Shown one piece after another: positions 14,226 through 23,045 of a DNA stretch of 64,000 nt (its first letter is position 1; each line of letters starts with the position of its first letter). Source of the DNA: Lepidodermella squamata. Lineage: Eukaryota > Gastrotricha. A model generated the notes under the pieces. It did no database searches, was not told where the DNA came from, and saw only the letters and a program-made list of their open reading frames with translations. The stretch spans positions 652,653 through 716,652 of the forward strand of contig JBLDXI010000014.1 of the NCBI GenBank assembly GCA_047495785.1, in the 5' to 3' direction. The translations under genes and the position numbers were made by a program.

Positions 14226-15308
14226 ATTTTTTGACAGTGTACAACGGTGAAACCTATTTGTACCTTCTATAAGATAGGCTAGGAAAGATAGGCGGCTTGA
14301 CAGTGGCTTCACAAGGCTCGATTTTATGCAGTTGGGGTGTCGTTCTTGCCCGCCGGCCACCAACTGCACAGCTGTCGCTAAGCAACTAATCACTCAATTT
14401 TGAACAGTAATAAAAATTGTTTTAAAAATATTGCAAAAATAGCTAGAAAAAAATTATTATCAAATTTTATTTTATTGTGTTACTACAGACGCTTCCACGT
14501 TGTGCAACCCTTAAGGCTCGGATGCCGAACGCATCTAATCTATCGCCGCTGATTATTTATGAGCCTAGCGCCCATTTCTCGACCGCATGCCTGAGTTTGA
14601 GGTTGAGGATGACGAAATTGAGGCACAGCGGCTTGCTGTTCTGCGAGTTTTATAACATATATTTGAATTGAAGAAGTACTGGGGCTTTCTAAGGGCTATT
14701 GGGACCAGTGTCGAAGATGGCGGGGGACGGGGGGGGGACTGTCCCTGACCACAGGGGGGACCCTTATGTTTTTTCCCTGGCCCCTGCGGAAACTTGAGCG
14801 ATATAAGGGGGGACCCTTACCTATATCCCCCTTTCGGCAAAATTTCCATCTTCTACACTGATTGGGACTCTCTGGCTAGACTCTGCTGAATGAGCTGCAA
14901 TAAAATTTAACATTGGAGCTGCGAGTAAGGTAGAAGAGGAATGTTGACTTGATGATTCAATTTTCTTCTAAATTGTTGGCGTACGCATAATTTTTAAATC
15001 ACATGAGACTCGAGAAGGTTCGATGACTAGCCTTTCGTACAAAGGAAAAGCCGAGTTCAGAACAAAGTACTTTGGTGCGTAGCATTTTGTCCTTCTATTT
15101 TAGATAATTCGAAATAGCATTGGCAATTTAATATCACTTCTTGTCGCTTAGAAGTGGCCTTTTCTTGAATTCCAGAAATTACGTCGATCAATTACTTGCA
15201 TGCACATACTTACTCAGCGTAAAATATCGTGACCGTATTCGGAAATACTTTTTCTCACAATGTTTATACCACTCATGTTTAGAGTCTAGTTACCTAATAT
15301 TTGAATTA
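14226..15308. other. Shared upstream region of ANKRD42 and CFAP300
   Basis: This divergent intergenic region contains the MITE at 14706-14860. Open frames continuing upstream of both start codons (to 14393 and from about 15141) are probably 5' untranslated exon. No other gene seen. Confidence 0.5.
14706..14860. mobile_element. hAT-type MITE, 155 bp, with 8-bp target-site duplication
   Basis: The element begins CAGTGTCGAAGATGG and ends CCATCTTCTACACTG, terminal inverted repeats matching at 14 of 15 positions. ATTGGGAC occurs directly on both sides (14698-14705 and 14861-14868), the 8-bp duplication typical of hAT transposons, whose ends often start CAGTG. The inside is non-coding and very G/C-rich, with runs of G and a repeated AGGGGGGACCCTTA (14753 and 14806). 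It is non-autonomous and sits between ANKRD42 and CFAP300. Confidence 0.85.
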
Positions 15309-16406
15309 ATGGAAGGATCAAAGCCATCTAATGAGAAGCCTTTCTCATTCAACTTTCTGGCCAAGAGATCTTTCCAGTGCGAGAATCAACCGGATATCAA
15401 AACTCTATTCATGAAATGGTAGTATATTTATTTGATCAAGTATTTATATGTATTGCTTAATTGTCGCCTAGGTCATTCAAAGGTCGCTGGCATTTCCAAG
15501 CGTTCAACTTTGACCAACCGTATCAAGTCTATAACAAAGACACATTTTTCCACGTATTTTCGCTTCTACTAACGCATTGGTCAGCATTTATTGTTTCTGA
15601 TTTGCACAGGATTTCCTTCATAACCGGGAAGTCGCAGCGTATCTAAAGTTGCTGACTAAAGATGGCTCATTCACTCCGTTGCAAGGTATTTGGGTACATT
15701 TCGATAGTAAACATGCGCTACTTTGGCTCTTGAAGTTGACCAGATTTCAAAAGTTGAAGCCGACCAACTCAACGCAACAGTGTTATCATTGGAATTTTTC
15801 GACCGATTATACAACAACTCTGTTGTCCGAAAATCTGGTCACATTTGTCAATGTCTAAGTGAACCTTTCGAAGGGATAGAAGTTGCCGACGAGCTGCGGA
15901 AAATGCTTCTCATTGACGACTCAGACTATTACAGCTTGTTTGACGAAAATGATCGCAAGGAACTGCTATTTCGTATTTTTATGCATCTTTGCATTGGCGG
16001 TGAGTTGTGCCAGCCCGAAGAAGAAGTTCAACCTTATTTGGACACAGCAAAATCAATTTATAAAGAATGCGTGAGGTAAACTGCGACCAAATAATTCCAA
16101 ACATGTAGTAACATATGTCCGTCCATACTATTTAGCGTGGCACGAGATCCTTCAAGCAACCAGATAAAAGTTATTTCGGACGTTTTCCAGCTCAAAGCAT
16201 ATGTAGGTTGCATTTTCTCCAATTTAACTCTGTTACGTTGGTGTGTATCCTATTACCTACTTCAGGATGGGAATGGCAACATGATTTATCCATGCGAAGA
16301 TGACCACGTTCAGAACTTTGCTTATGCCTGTGTTGACCCGATCAAGCGTCATGTTATTGTAATGTACCATCGCTTTGGCATTGGGGAGCTTCCGAAGCCG
16401 GCATAA
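15309..16406 (+). CDS. CFAP300: CFAP300-like ciliary dynein-assembly protein
   Basis: Six exons, 15309-15418, 15472-15553, 15610-15685, 15736-16075, 16136-16202 and 16266-16406, give 271 residues, close to the vertebrate length. Conserved stretches include FFDRLYNNSVVRKSGHI, VADELRKMLLIDDSDYY, FRIFMHLCIGGELCQ, PYLDTAKSIYKECV and VDPIKRHVIVMYHRFG. CFAP300 (C11orf70) is a cytoplasmic factor for preassembly and transport of axonemal dynein arms, so the organism has motile cilia or at least flagellated sperm. I chose the ATG giving MEGSKPSNEKPFSF because the family starts near FxFL; the frame is open further upstream. Exon 4's acceptor (TTGAAG at 15735) is the least certain. AATAAA lies at 16536-16541. 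Confidence 0.87.
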
Positions 16407-16758
16407 ACTGACAAACTATCTGTGATATTCAGCCAAGCTGCAAACCAACAAGTTGTGATATTATCATCATTTATTCCGTTCTTCTTCCTCTCACTTGCAA
16501 TTGATACTCGAAGTATTACCACGAACAATCGTCAAAATAAAAAACGTGCTTAAATTATGGTGTATAATTATCATGATAAGTAACAAATATTTGGGCATAC
16601 ATGAATAGGAGCATAAAACGGTAAATTTGCTTTAACAACGAATTTCGTTATTTACATCATTATTATGTTACAGCTGGAGAATCTTGACATTCAAAAAAAA
16701 TTGTCATTCCGTCAGCACAAGTGATGTATTAATTTTGATACGACGATTGCTTTTTTCA
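16407..16758. other. Intergenic region between convergent genes
   Basis: This holds the 3' ends of CFAP300 and the RhoGEF gene; AT-rich, with AATAAA at 16536. No gene seen. Confidence 0.5.
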
Positions 16759-18719
16759 TCATACGTCAGTCTGTACACAAGCAGTGCCCATCAATAGCCG
16801 TCCGCCGCCAGGGATCCTCACAATGTCCTCGGCCCGTATTGTAGATCGCGATCGGCGCTTGTTATTGCTATTGCTGGCGAAGTTACTGATGAATGATCCG
16901 TTCTTGCCGACTGGCTCTTTCTCGCCGCGGTTAAGCCGAGTTGCCGCGATATTTCCACCGAAGGCGGTGGCAAGCGAGGCGGATAGGGTATCCGGAGTGA
17001 AAGCGACGTTTATCGGTCCAACCGTTTGAAGAGGTGCCGATATTCTGCGGGAAGCTTCCGCGGAGGCTTGCTGCCGCGCCGCGCCGAAAATCGACGGAAA
17101 AGGCGATGAGTGATAGTCGATAGAGACTGAGGCCGTTCTCCGCTTCGGACCGAACCCGCGGTCTTGGTGCGTTTGTTCCTTGAAAAGTTTCAACGCGTAA
17201 TGCCACGCGAGTTGACGCGATTCGATGGAAACAGACTCCCCGTATGAGTTGACATTGGTAACAGATAGCAATTTTCGTTCTTTTAAAAGAGCCATCATCC
17301 ATTCGGCCTTATCCTCCTTCGATCTCGCCCTGAATGTTATGGATCGCACGATTTCCGGCACGTGGTCGGCAAAGACGTCGATTCGCCAGGCGTTACGCAA
17401 AACAGCTGTACCCGTACCATTTGAGGAAGCGCTCCCGTTCTGGCCGTTCACGGGCCCATCGATAAGCGGCACGATTCGACTGTTATCGAGATCTATCCGG
17501 CCTTTGAATACCAGCATACGAAGTGCAGTCTGTTAATAAAACATTAGGACACAATTATCACTAATTATTTGTTTACTATTACTCGTTTGCAATATATTAG
17601 CTGGTGATCGAAAACGAAGCAATCTCGTTCAGCTGCTCGGCCATTTGGCTTAACTTCATGTAGCGCGCCGGAGAAAATGAACCTTGTACTCCTCTCCAAC
17701 AAATTCGGACCCTGTAATTAACACAGACGAGTTGCAGCTAGTGAAAAACAAGAAAATTGAGCTAATCACCTCCCATCGGTCGACAGCCAGCTGCCAGAGA
17801 GCGAGCCGCTCGAGAGATTCTTGTTGACGACGGCGTTCGTTGATAATAGTAGCTACTCGTTGCATCAAAGTAGCAGCCGCTGCCGTCTAATAAAATTAGC
17901 ATAATAAATTGGGTCAAGAGCAGCGATATGGGCGAGCAAACAAACCTCGGCTCGATGCGGGTGGTCTTCGGGCGTGGCTTTCAGCAGTTCGCCGAGAAGC
18001 AGCTGATATTGGCATATTCGCTGGACCGGAGCGATGAGGAAACTTTGGAAGGGGACGGGCATAAGATTCTTTTGAACACGACAATCCTACAAAAATAAAC
18101 CGAATTCAATTTCGATTTGCAACATTTTTAAGGAGCTCACTTCGAAAAATTCACGATGAATATCGCTGGTGTTAGTAAGGCTGATGAACTCCAGCTCAGA
18201 CAGCGGTTCACTGATGCAGTAACCAGAGTAAATATCGAGGCCAAGGCTTGAATTTGTATTTGAAAGATAAAACAGCTCGCCAGTCGTTGAAATGTTGCCG
18301 CCGAACATTTGAAGAAAAACATGCGGAACTGGCGCCGTGTAACAATCGCCACTTGGCGGCAAACGCGTTGTGGCTTCGAGTTTCGCGAGGAAAGCTGCGC
18401 TGAACTCGGTGACGCGCTCCAGTTGTTCGAAAACGCGCGACGTCCACGATTTATCGAAGAGGTCTGGACGACGCTCGCAGGGCCTTACGTACGTCGATAG
18501 AGCCGTGTTAAGGTTGGAGGCGAAATTTCGTTCCGATCGAATAATCTCTTTGATGACGTTGACGCGTGTCGACCTGACTTTGGGTGACACTTCAGCGTCA
18601 TCAGCGGGCGAATGGCTTGACAACATTTGACGGCTACTCGAGCCGCTGGACGAGGTCGAACCACCGTCGGATGCGGCGAGGTGGTTGCTGTTATCGTCGG
18701 ACAGATTCGAGGTGCTCAT
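16759..18719 (-). CDS. DH-PH Rho guanine-nucleotide exchange factor, collybistin/ASEF type
   Basis: Five exons, 18141-18719, 17946-18086, 17770-17886, 17583-17711 and 16759-17529, all joined in phase 0, give 578 residues. The DH domain runs from VNVIKEIIRSERNF (about residue 53) to ATIINERRRQQES and contains PFQSFLIAPVQRICQYQLLL. The PH domain follows (FVFDHQLIYCKR, MLVFKGRIDL, WRIDVFADH, KAEWMMALLKERK). The closest relatives I recognise are ARHGEF9 (collybistin) and ARHGEF4 (ASEF), which activate Cdc42/Rac. Collybistin also clusters inhibitory receptors with gephyrin. The SH3 domain normally ahead of DH is absent from this model; the frame stays open upstream to a possible acceptor near 18850, so 5' exons may be missing, perhaps displaced by the element starting at 19838. 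The C-terminal 200 residues are low-complexity and serine-rich. Confidence 0.8.
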
Positions 18720-19837
18720 GCGTGGGCGTGAGTGGCGATACGGTGTCTGTTGTTGCTGGTAATTATCGGCCGGGTTGCAACTGGCCTTATTGGCAATAAC
18801 CGTAAAATTCGGACGATGGCTGATGTTACGATGATTGTTCAGTTGTTTCTAGACGTAAAGAAAACAGCAACAACAATAAATAAAAAATAACAAAAATCTG
18901 CCCCTATAGGCATAAATCGCTAGCTAATAACCGATAGATCAGATATCGCCTGTCCGAATGTGAAACGTAATACAGCAGCCCACAACCGGCTATAAAACCG
19001 ACCGGGCAGTTGGTGATTACTAAATATGCGAATCGCTACGTTGCATAATGTTATATCGAAAAACTGGATGATTTTATTATAGTTGGTAGTCGCTTATATC
19101 TGCTGTCGACAAAACTACTACAAACAAGCGCGCTTCTGCATATCATCTCGCTCTTGGGCATTTAGTAGCCGCTTGCGCACACGATCAGCATTTTTACGAT
19201 ATTATGTTATCATACGGTGGTGCCTTAGCGGTGTGGCCTATCACTTATTGGGATATAGGAAACGCATACATATTAACATATTTTTCAAGCGGGCCCTATG
19301 TTTAAATCGCGCTGCGATCAATCGACATGACCGGCGAGCGTGCCGTTTTAGCCGTTTTTGTCTTTTCCCGACAAAAACCAGAATACACAAATAAGAAATG
19401 AAAAACGTTGATAGCGTCAAACAATGAAAGATAAAAATTAACATTACATCGCCACAACATAATACCATGTTGGATAATGCGACAAACACGCACACGAAAT
19501 GCATATATATATATCGGCTTGATTTTTGACGCTGGTATACAATTTCATAATTGCATTATTAGCGCGAGAAAAACCGAACTCCCAACAACAAGCGCGAATT
19601 ATTTGCGTATTATTATTTTATATATACGCAACGAGAATTTTCCGAATACAAGGCGAAGACAATGAGTTGATGCGCGTAGCGAATGAAAATAATAACAACG
19701 TGTTTGAACATCAGTTGTTGGTGTTACTCTATACTTATTGGATTTTTTTTGCGTCCATGTGGCGGGGGTTAATGTAATATTTTTGAGCGCCGAACGAACC
19801 GAGGCGCATTTATATTTGCTGTTACTGAAATAATATT
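18720..19837. other. Upstream region of the RhoGEF gene, left flank of the palindromic element
   Basis: On the minus strand the RhoGEF frame continues open from 18719 to about 18850, where TTTACGTCTAG could be a splice acceptor. No SH3-coding exon was found in the rest. On the plus strand TATAAAA occurs near 18993. None of this flank matches the missing 3' part of the exchanger gene on the other side of the element. Confidence 0.5.
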
Positions 19838-19859
19838 AGTAGTAAGGATGGGAACTTTG

Positions 19860-20035
19860 GATCAGTAATAGCAGTACGGCGATTTTTACTATAGCCGTTT
19901 GGTATAAATATACGCAATTTGCGATCAGTAATGGCAGTACGGCGATTTTTACTATACCCGTTTGGTATAAATATACGCAATTTGGGGATGAGTAATAGCA
20001 GTACGGCGATTTGTACTATAGCCGCTTCTTGTCAA
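19860..20035 (+). repeat. Terminal 63-bp tandem repeats, left end
   Basis: Two full units and one partial unit start at 19860, 19923 and 19987 with GATCAGTAATAGCAGTACGG or close variants. Each full unit contains GTATAAATATACGC, which includes a TATA-like core, and the short inverted pair ACGGC...GCCGT. They may act as terminal replication iterons or as repeated promoter elements; this is inference. Confidence 0.85.
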
Positions 20036-20290
20036 TATACCTTCGTTTTAACCCACTGCTATGATTTCACCTAACTAAAATAAACAAATCTTCGTTTTTT
20101 CACCTGTTATGAGCTAAACTAATCATTTTTACACTGCTTCTTTAGTGCAGCTGCAATAGAGCCCTTTTTCATTCACACAAACACTTTTTATTAGTCTTAA
20201 CGTTTCAAGCAATGAATTTATAGCTGGGATAAGTCTTATCAGTTTTTCTATTCATTTGTTCAGAGATTTGTAGCGGCTTGATTGGAGGGG

Positions 20291-20794
20291 TTAACGTCCA
20301 GATGAACCGAATCCGTTATCGCCACGGGTCGAATTTGCTGCTAGAGCGTTTTTCAATGGCCCCGTTACCGTTACTGCAGATTCTAAGCGACCATATTTTA
20401 AACACACCAACTGGGTAATACGGTCGCCTATTTTAATCTTGTAAGGTGTTTTGCTGTTGTTTGCAAGGCAGACTACGATTTTTCCGGTGTAGTCGGCGTC
20501 TTTAATTCATGAAAAATACAGATATTCATTAGTAATTTTCATTATTATTTGCTTCTTACCTATTACTCCAGCGACCGTATCGATTCCATGGTTGATGCTC
20601 ATTCCTGATCGACTGAATAGTTGTCCATAATATCCTCGTGGTAAACAGATTTTAATATCAGTTTGAATCAGTCCCCTGGTTCCAGGTTGCAGTGTCGTCT
20701 CTTCTGCTGAATAGATGTCCCAACCCACAGAGCCTTTAGTATGCTTTGTCGGTTCTTTAGCTTTGTTACTTGTTAGCTCTACCTTCAGCTTCAT
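20291..20794 (-). CDS. dUTPase, left-arm copy (virus-derived)
   Basis: Two exons, 20560-20794 and 20291-20499, flank a 60-bp intron (20500-20559) and give 147 residues, the usual size of a trimeric dUTPase subunit. All five family motifs can be seen: GWDIYSAEE, FSRSGMS, the hinge motif split by the intron (GVI|DADYTG), GDRITQLV and the C-terminal glycine-rich RGDNGFGSSG. The enzyme hydrolyses dUTP to dUMP, keeping uracil out of newly made DNA and supplying dTMP synthesis. It lies at the outer end of the arm and is transcribed outward, divergent from the kinase gene. The sequence is intact and identical to the right-arm copy. Confidence 0.88.
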
Positions 20795-21228
20795 ATTTTA
20801 TAATTTATATTGTTACTGAGGTTCGATTTTTATGTGAGCGGCTACCTCCTTTCAGGCATATTGTTTTTGTAATTCAATCTTCCTTAAAAATGCATTAGGG
20901 CCTTTAGCTCTGTTGACCCCTCAGTGCTGGCTTTAATGCTTTTCATCAAAGATTCTTGGTATTGTATACATCCTCCTTAATTGCTGTCGGTAATTCAATA
21001 AGAAAACATCATGTCAATAAATCTTATACATCCTCCCTAATTAAACAATGCGATTTTTTACTTATCAAAATAAAAAGCAATTAGGATTTTTTACCCTTTA
21101 CGGTGTAATTACCTTAAACAATTCAAACAAAACATCTCCCTGTTTTTTCCTTTTATGGAAATATCACTCAGACTATTTAAGAGAGATGCTTCAAGAATAC
21201 ACTTAGCATATTTCTTGAAGCAAGCTGG
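20795..21228. promoter_or_regulatory. Divergent intergenic region between dUTPase and kinase genes, left arm
   Basis: This 434-bp non-coding stretch separates the two divergent genes. An 18-bp direct repeat TATACATCCTCCNTAATT occurs at 20965-20982 and 21025-21042, 60 bp apart, a candidate for a shared regulatory site. Its function is inferred only from position. Confidence 0.4.
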
Positions 21229-21993
21229 ATGCATCCTAAAGTCTACCATTTCGGCATAGTCGGCAACATTGGGGCGTAAGTCTCATATACTCCACCGAAT
21301 AGAATTCTATTTAAAGTCTCTTGTTTTAGCGGGAAATCAACCTTAATCGAGGGTCTCACTAATCTACCTTCACTCAACCGTAAACTTCAGGGATATACCG
21401 CGTGGCCAATTTGCGAGCCTGTTCATCGTTGGGAGTCCTTTACTGATGACGATAAAACTAACATTTTGAAAGATTACTATCAGATGAAAAATGCGTTCAA
21501 CTTTCAAATTGTAGCCACGAGTGATATGTGCGGCCTTTATTCAGCCCCTAACCACAAACCTGAAATCTACGGGGCGCATACTATCGTTCTGCATGATCGA
21601 ACGCCCTTCTGTTCTAAAAACGTCTTTATCCCATGTGCGTATGCATCCAAGCGCATAAATTCTATCGAATATCACGCTCTCATGAATTTGTATGATAATT
21701 TCGAGCCGAATTTTGTAAAAACTGAAGCTATTATTTACTTGCGCTCCTCTCCCCAAATAGCTTGTCAAAGAGCCGTAGCTAGAGCTCGGGGTTCTGAAAT
21801 GCTATTATCACTGGATTATTTACGCCTCGTACATGAGTTTCATGAAAAAATGTGTACTGTTGAGACTACAAACAAATCCCTACCATGTCCCGTGCTTGTT
21901 ATCGACACTGATAATTTGAATGCCTCTGAGGTTCTAAAGCAAGCTTCTCAGTATGTTGCCTCTCTTATCACGCCTGTAATCTCTCAGACTTGA
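21229..21993 (+). CDS. Deoxynucleoside kinase (dNK/TK2/dCK family), left-arm copy
   Basis: Exons 21229-21275 and 21330-21993 join across a 54-bp intron that splits the P-loop (GNIGA|GKST), giving 236 residues. Family marks are the P-loop, CEPVHRWESF (EPxxxW motif), LHDRTPFCSKNVF (DR motif) and the lid region RARGSEMLLSLDYLRLVHE. These kinases phosphorylate deoxynucleosides to monophosphates in salvage. With dUTPase it forms a small module for dNTP supply. The stop is only 10 bases before the next start codon, unusually tight for an animal locus. The copy is intact. Confidence 0.88.
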
Positions 21994-22003
21994 ATCCTCA
22001 TTG

Positions 22004-22366
22004 ATGGATCCAACAAGACTTGTGCTCTCGAACAGCCAGATTTTAGACGCTGAATCTTTGCAATGTCCAATTTGTTTATCTATCCTACTTAATCCTATTC
22101 AAACGCGCCCCTGTGGCCATTTATTTTGTACTAAATGTGTTCTCGCTATTTTTCAAAATTCAGCTCGAACAGTATGTTGCTGTCCACTTTGCCGCGAATC
22201 ATTAACAGGGAAAGATTTCGTTAAACCCCCTGTAATTTTATCGAACATTATCTCGAATTTGATTTACAAATGCCAATATTCTGATAAAGGCTGTCCCATT
22301 ACTCTAACTTATGACCTCATTTTTGGGCATGAAAAGTTATGCCAATATAAAGAACCCATCCCTTAA
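22004..22366 (+). CDS. RING-finger protein with TRAF-like zinc finger, left-arm copy
   Basis: An intronless frame of 120 residues. Residues about 18-62 form a C3HC4 RING (CPICL, RPCGHLFCTKC, CCPLC). It is followed by KCQYSDKGCPITLTYD and FGHEKLCQY, which look like the first TRAF-type zinc finger. RING proteins of this layout are E3 ubiquitin ligases. In a virus-derived element it may modify host proteins, but its target is unknown. The ATG at 22004 is chosen; a TTG codon precedes it in frame. Confidence 0.8.
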   Translation: MDPTRLVLSNSQILDAESLQCPICLSILLNPIQTRPCGHLFCTKCVLAIFQNSARTVCCCPLCRESLTGKDFVKPPVILSNIISNLIYKCQYSDKGCPITLTYDLIFGHEKLCQYKEPIP

Positions 22367-22408
22367 AGTTTTACATTCTTATTTCATTAGATTTAATTTT
22401 CAATAATC

Positions 22409-22928
22409 ATGGCTGAGGCGATAGTAGAATCTGCTAACCAGACAGTCAATCATCACATGTCTAGTAACTTGGTCATTCAACAGCATCCTCAGGATTCTAA
22501 TCTCATCTACATAATGACTGATCGCAAAGATAAGAACGATAAGCCTAAAAAACTCGCCTTTAGACAAGACGAATTTCTTAGCCAGTTCGTTCCTTATTTT
22601 CGACCGCCGAATGATGCTTGGGTTGCTCAGGACACATCTCGTGAGAGTTCACAACACAGGCTTTAAATTTTCGATGCATGAATGCAAAATTGAAGTCTGT
22701 GTCTTTGTGCCATCATTTTCACCGATTCTTATAGATATACGCAGGTTTTATCTGGATGCTAAAGGTATTTACTTCAAATTTACAGTAATAGCAATCTTTT
22801 TATGATTTAACTTTTTAGGAAATAAACAACCCTCAAGACAAGGAGTCTCTCTTGATGCAGCTCAGTTTCAAGACCTTGCAACTGGGGTGTTAACTGTTGC
22901 AGCGATGATTGAAACAGCCAATGAATAA
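22409..22928 (+). pseudogene. PC4/SUB1-like gene, left-arm copy, frame broken
   Basis: This matches the intact right-arm copy (29025-29546), except that about 25 bases near 22631-22656 are replaced by a different sequence two bases shorter. The frame shifts after AWVAQ and stops at 22666. The downstream exon part, intron (22765-22818) and last exon (22819-22928) remain. Both ends of the replaced block are exact, suggesting a local template-switch mutation or an assembly error. See the right-arm copy for function. Confidence 0.7.
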
Positions 22929-23045
22929 GCTAACACAAAACTTGACTAAAATGACTTACTGAATATTTATTTCAATCTATCCTTGTAATAAAGTTTTACC
23001 TCTTCCCAAATTCGATCAATTTTAAATTTTTAATCTTAGATTGTT

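Noticed and set aside
16784-18799. Several long plus-strand open frames opposite the RhoGEF gene
   Set aside because: They are shadows of a GC-rich coding strand; the minus-strand exons have splice sites, phase agreement and DH-PH similarity.
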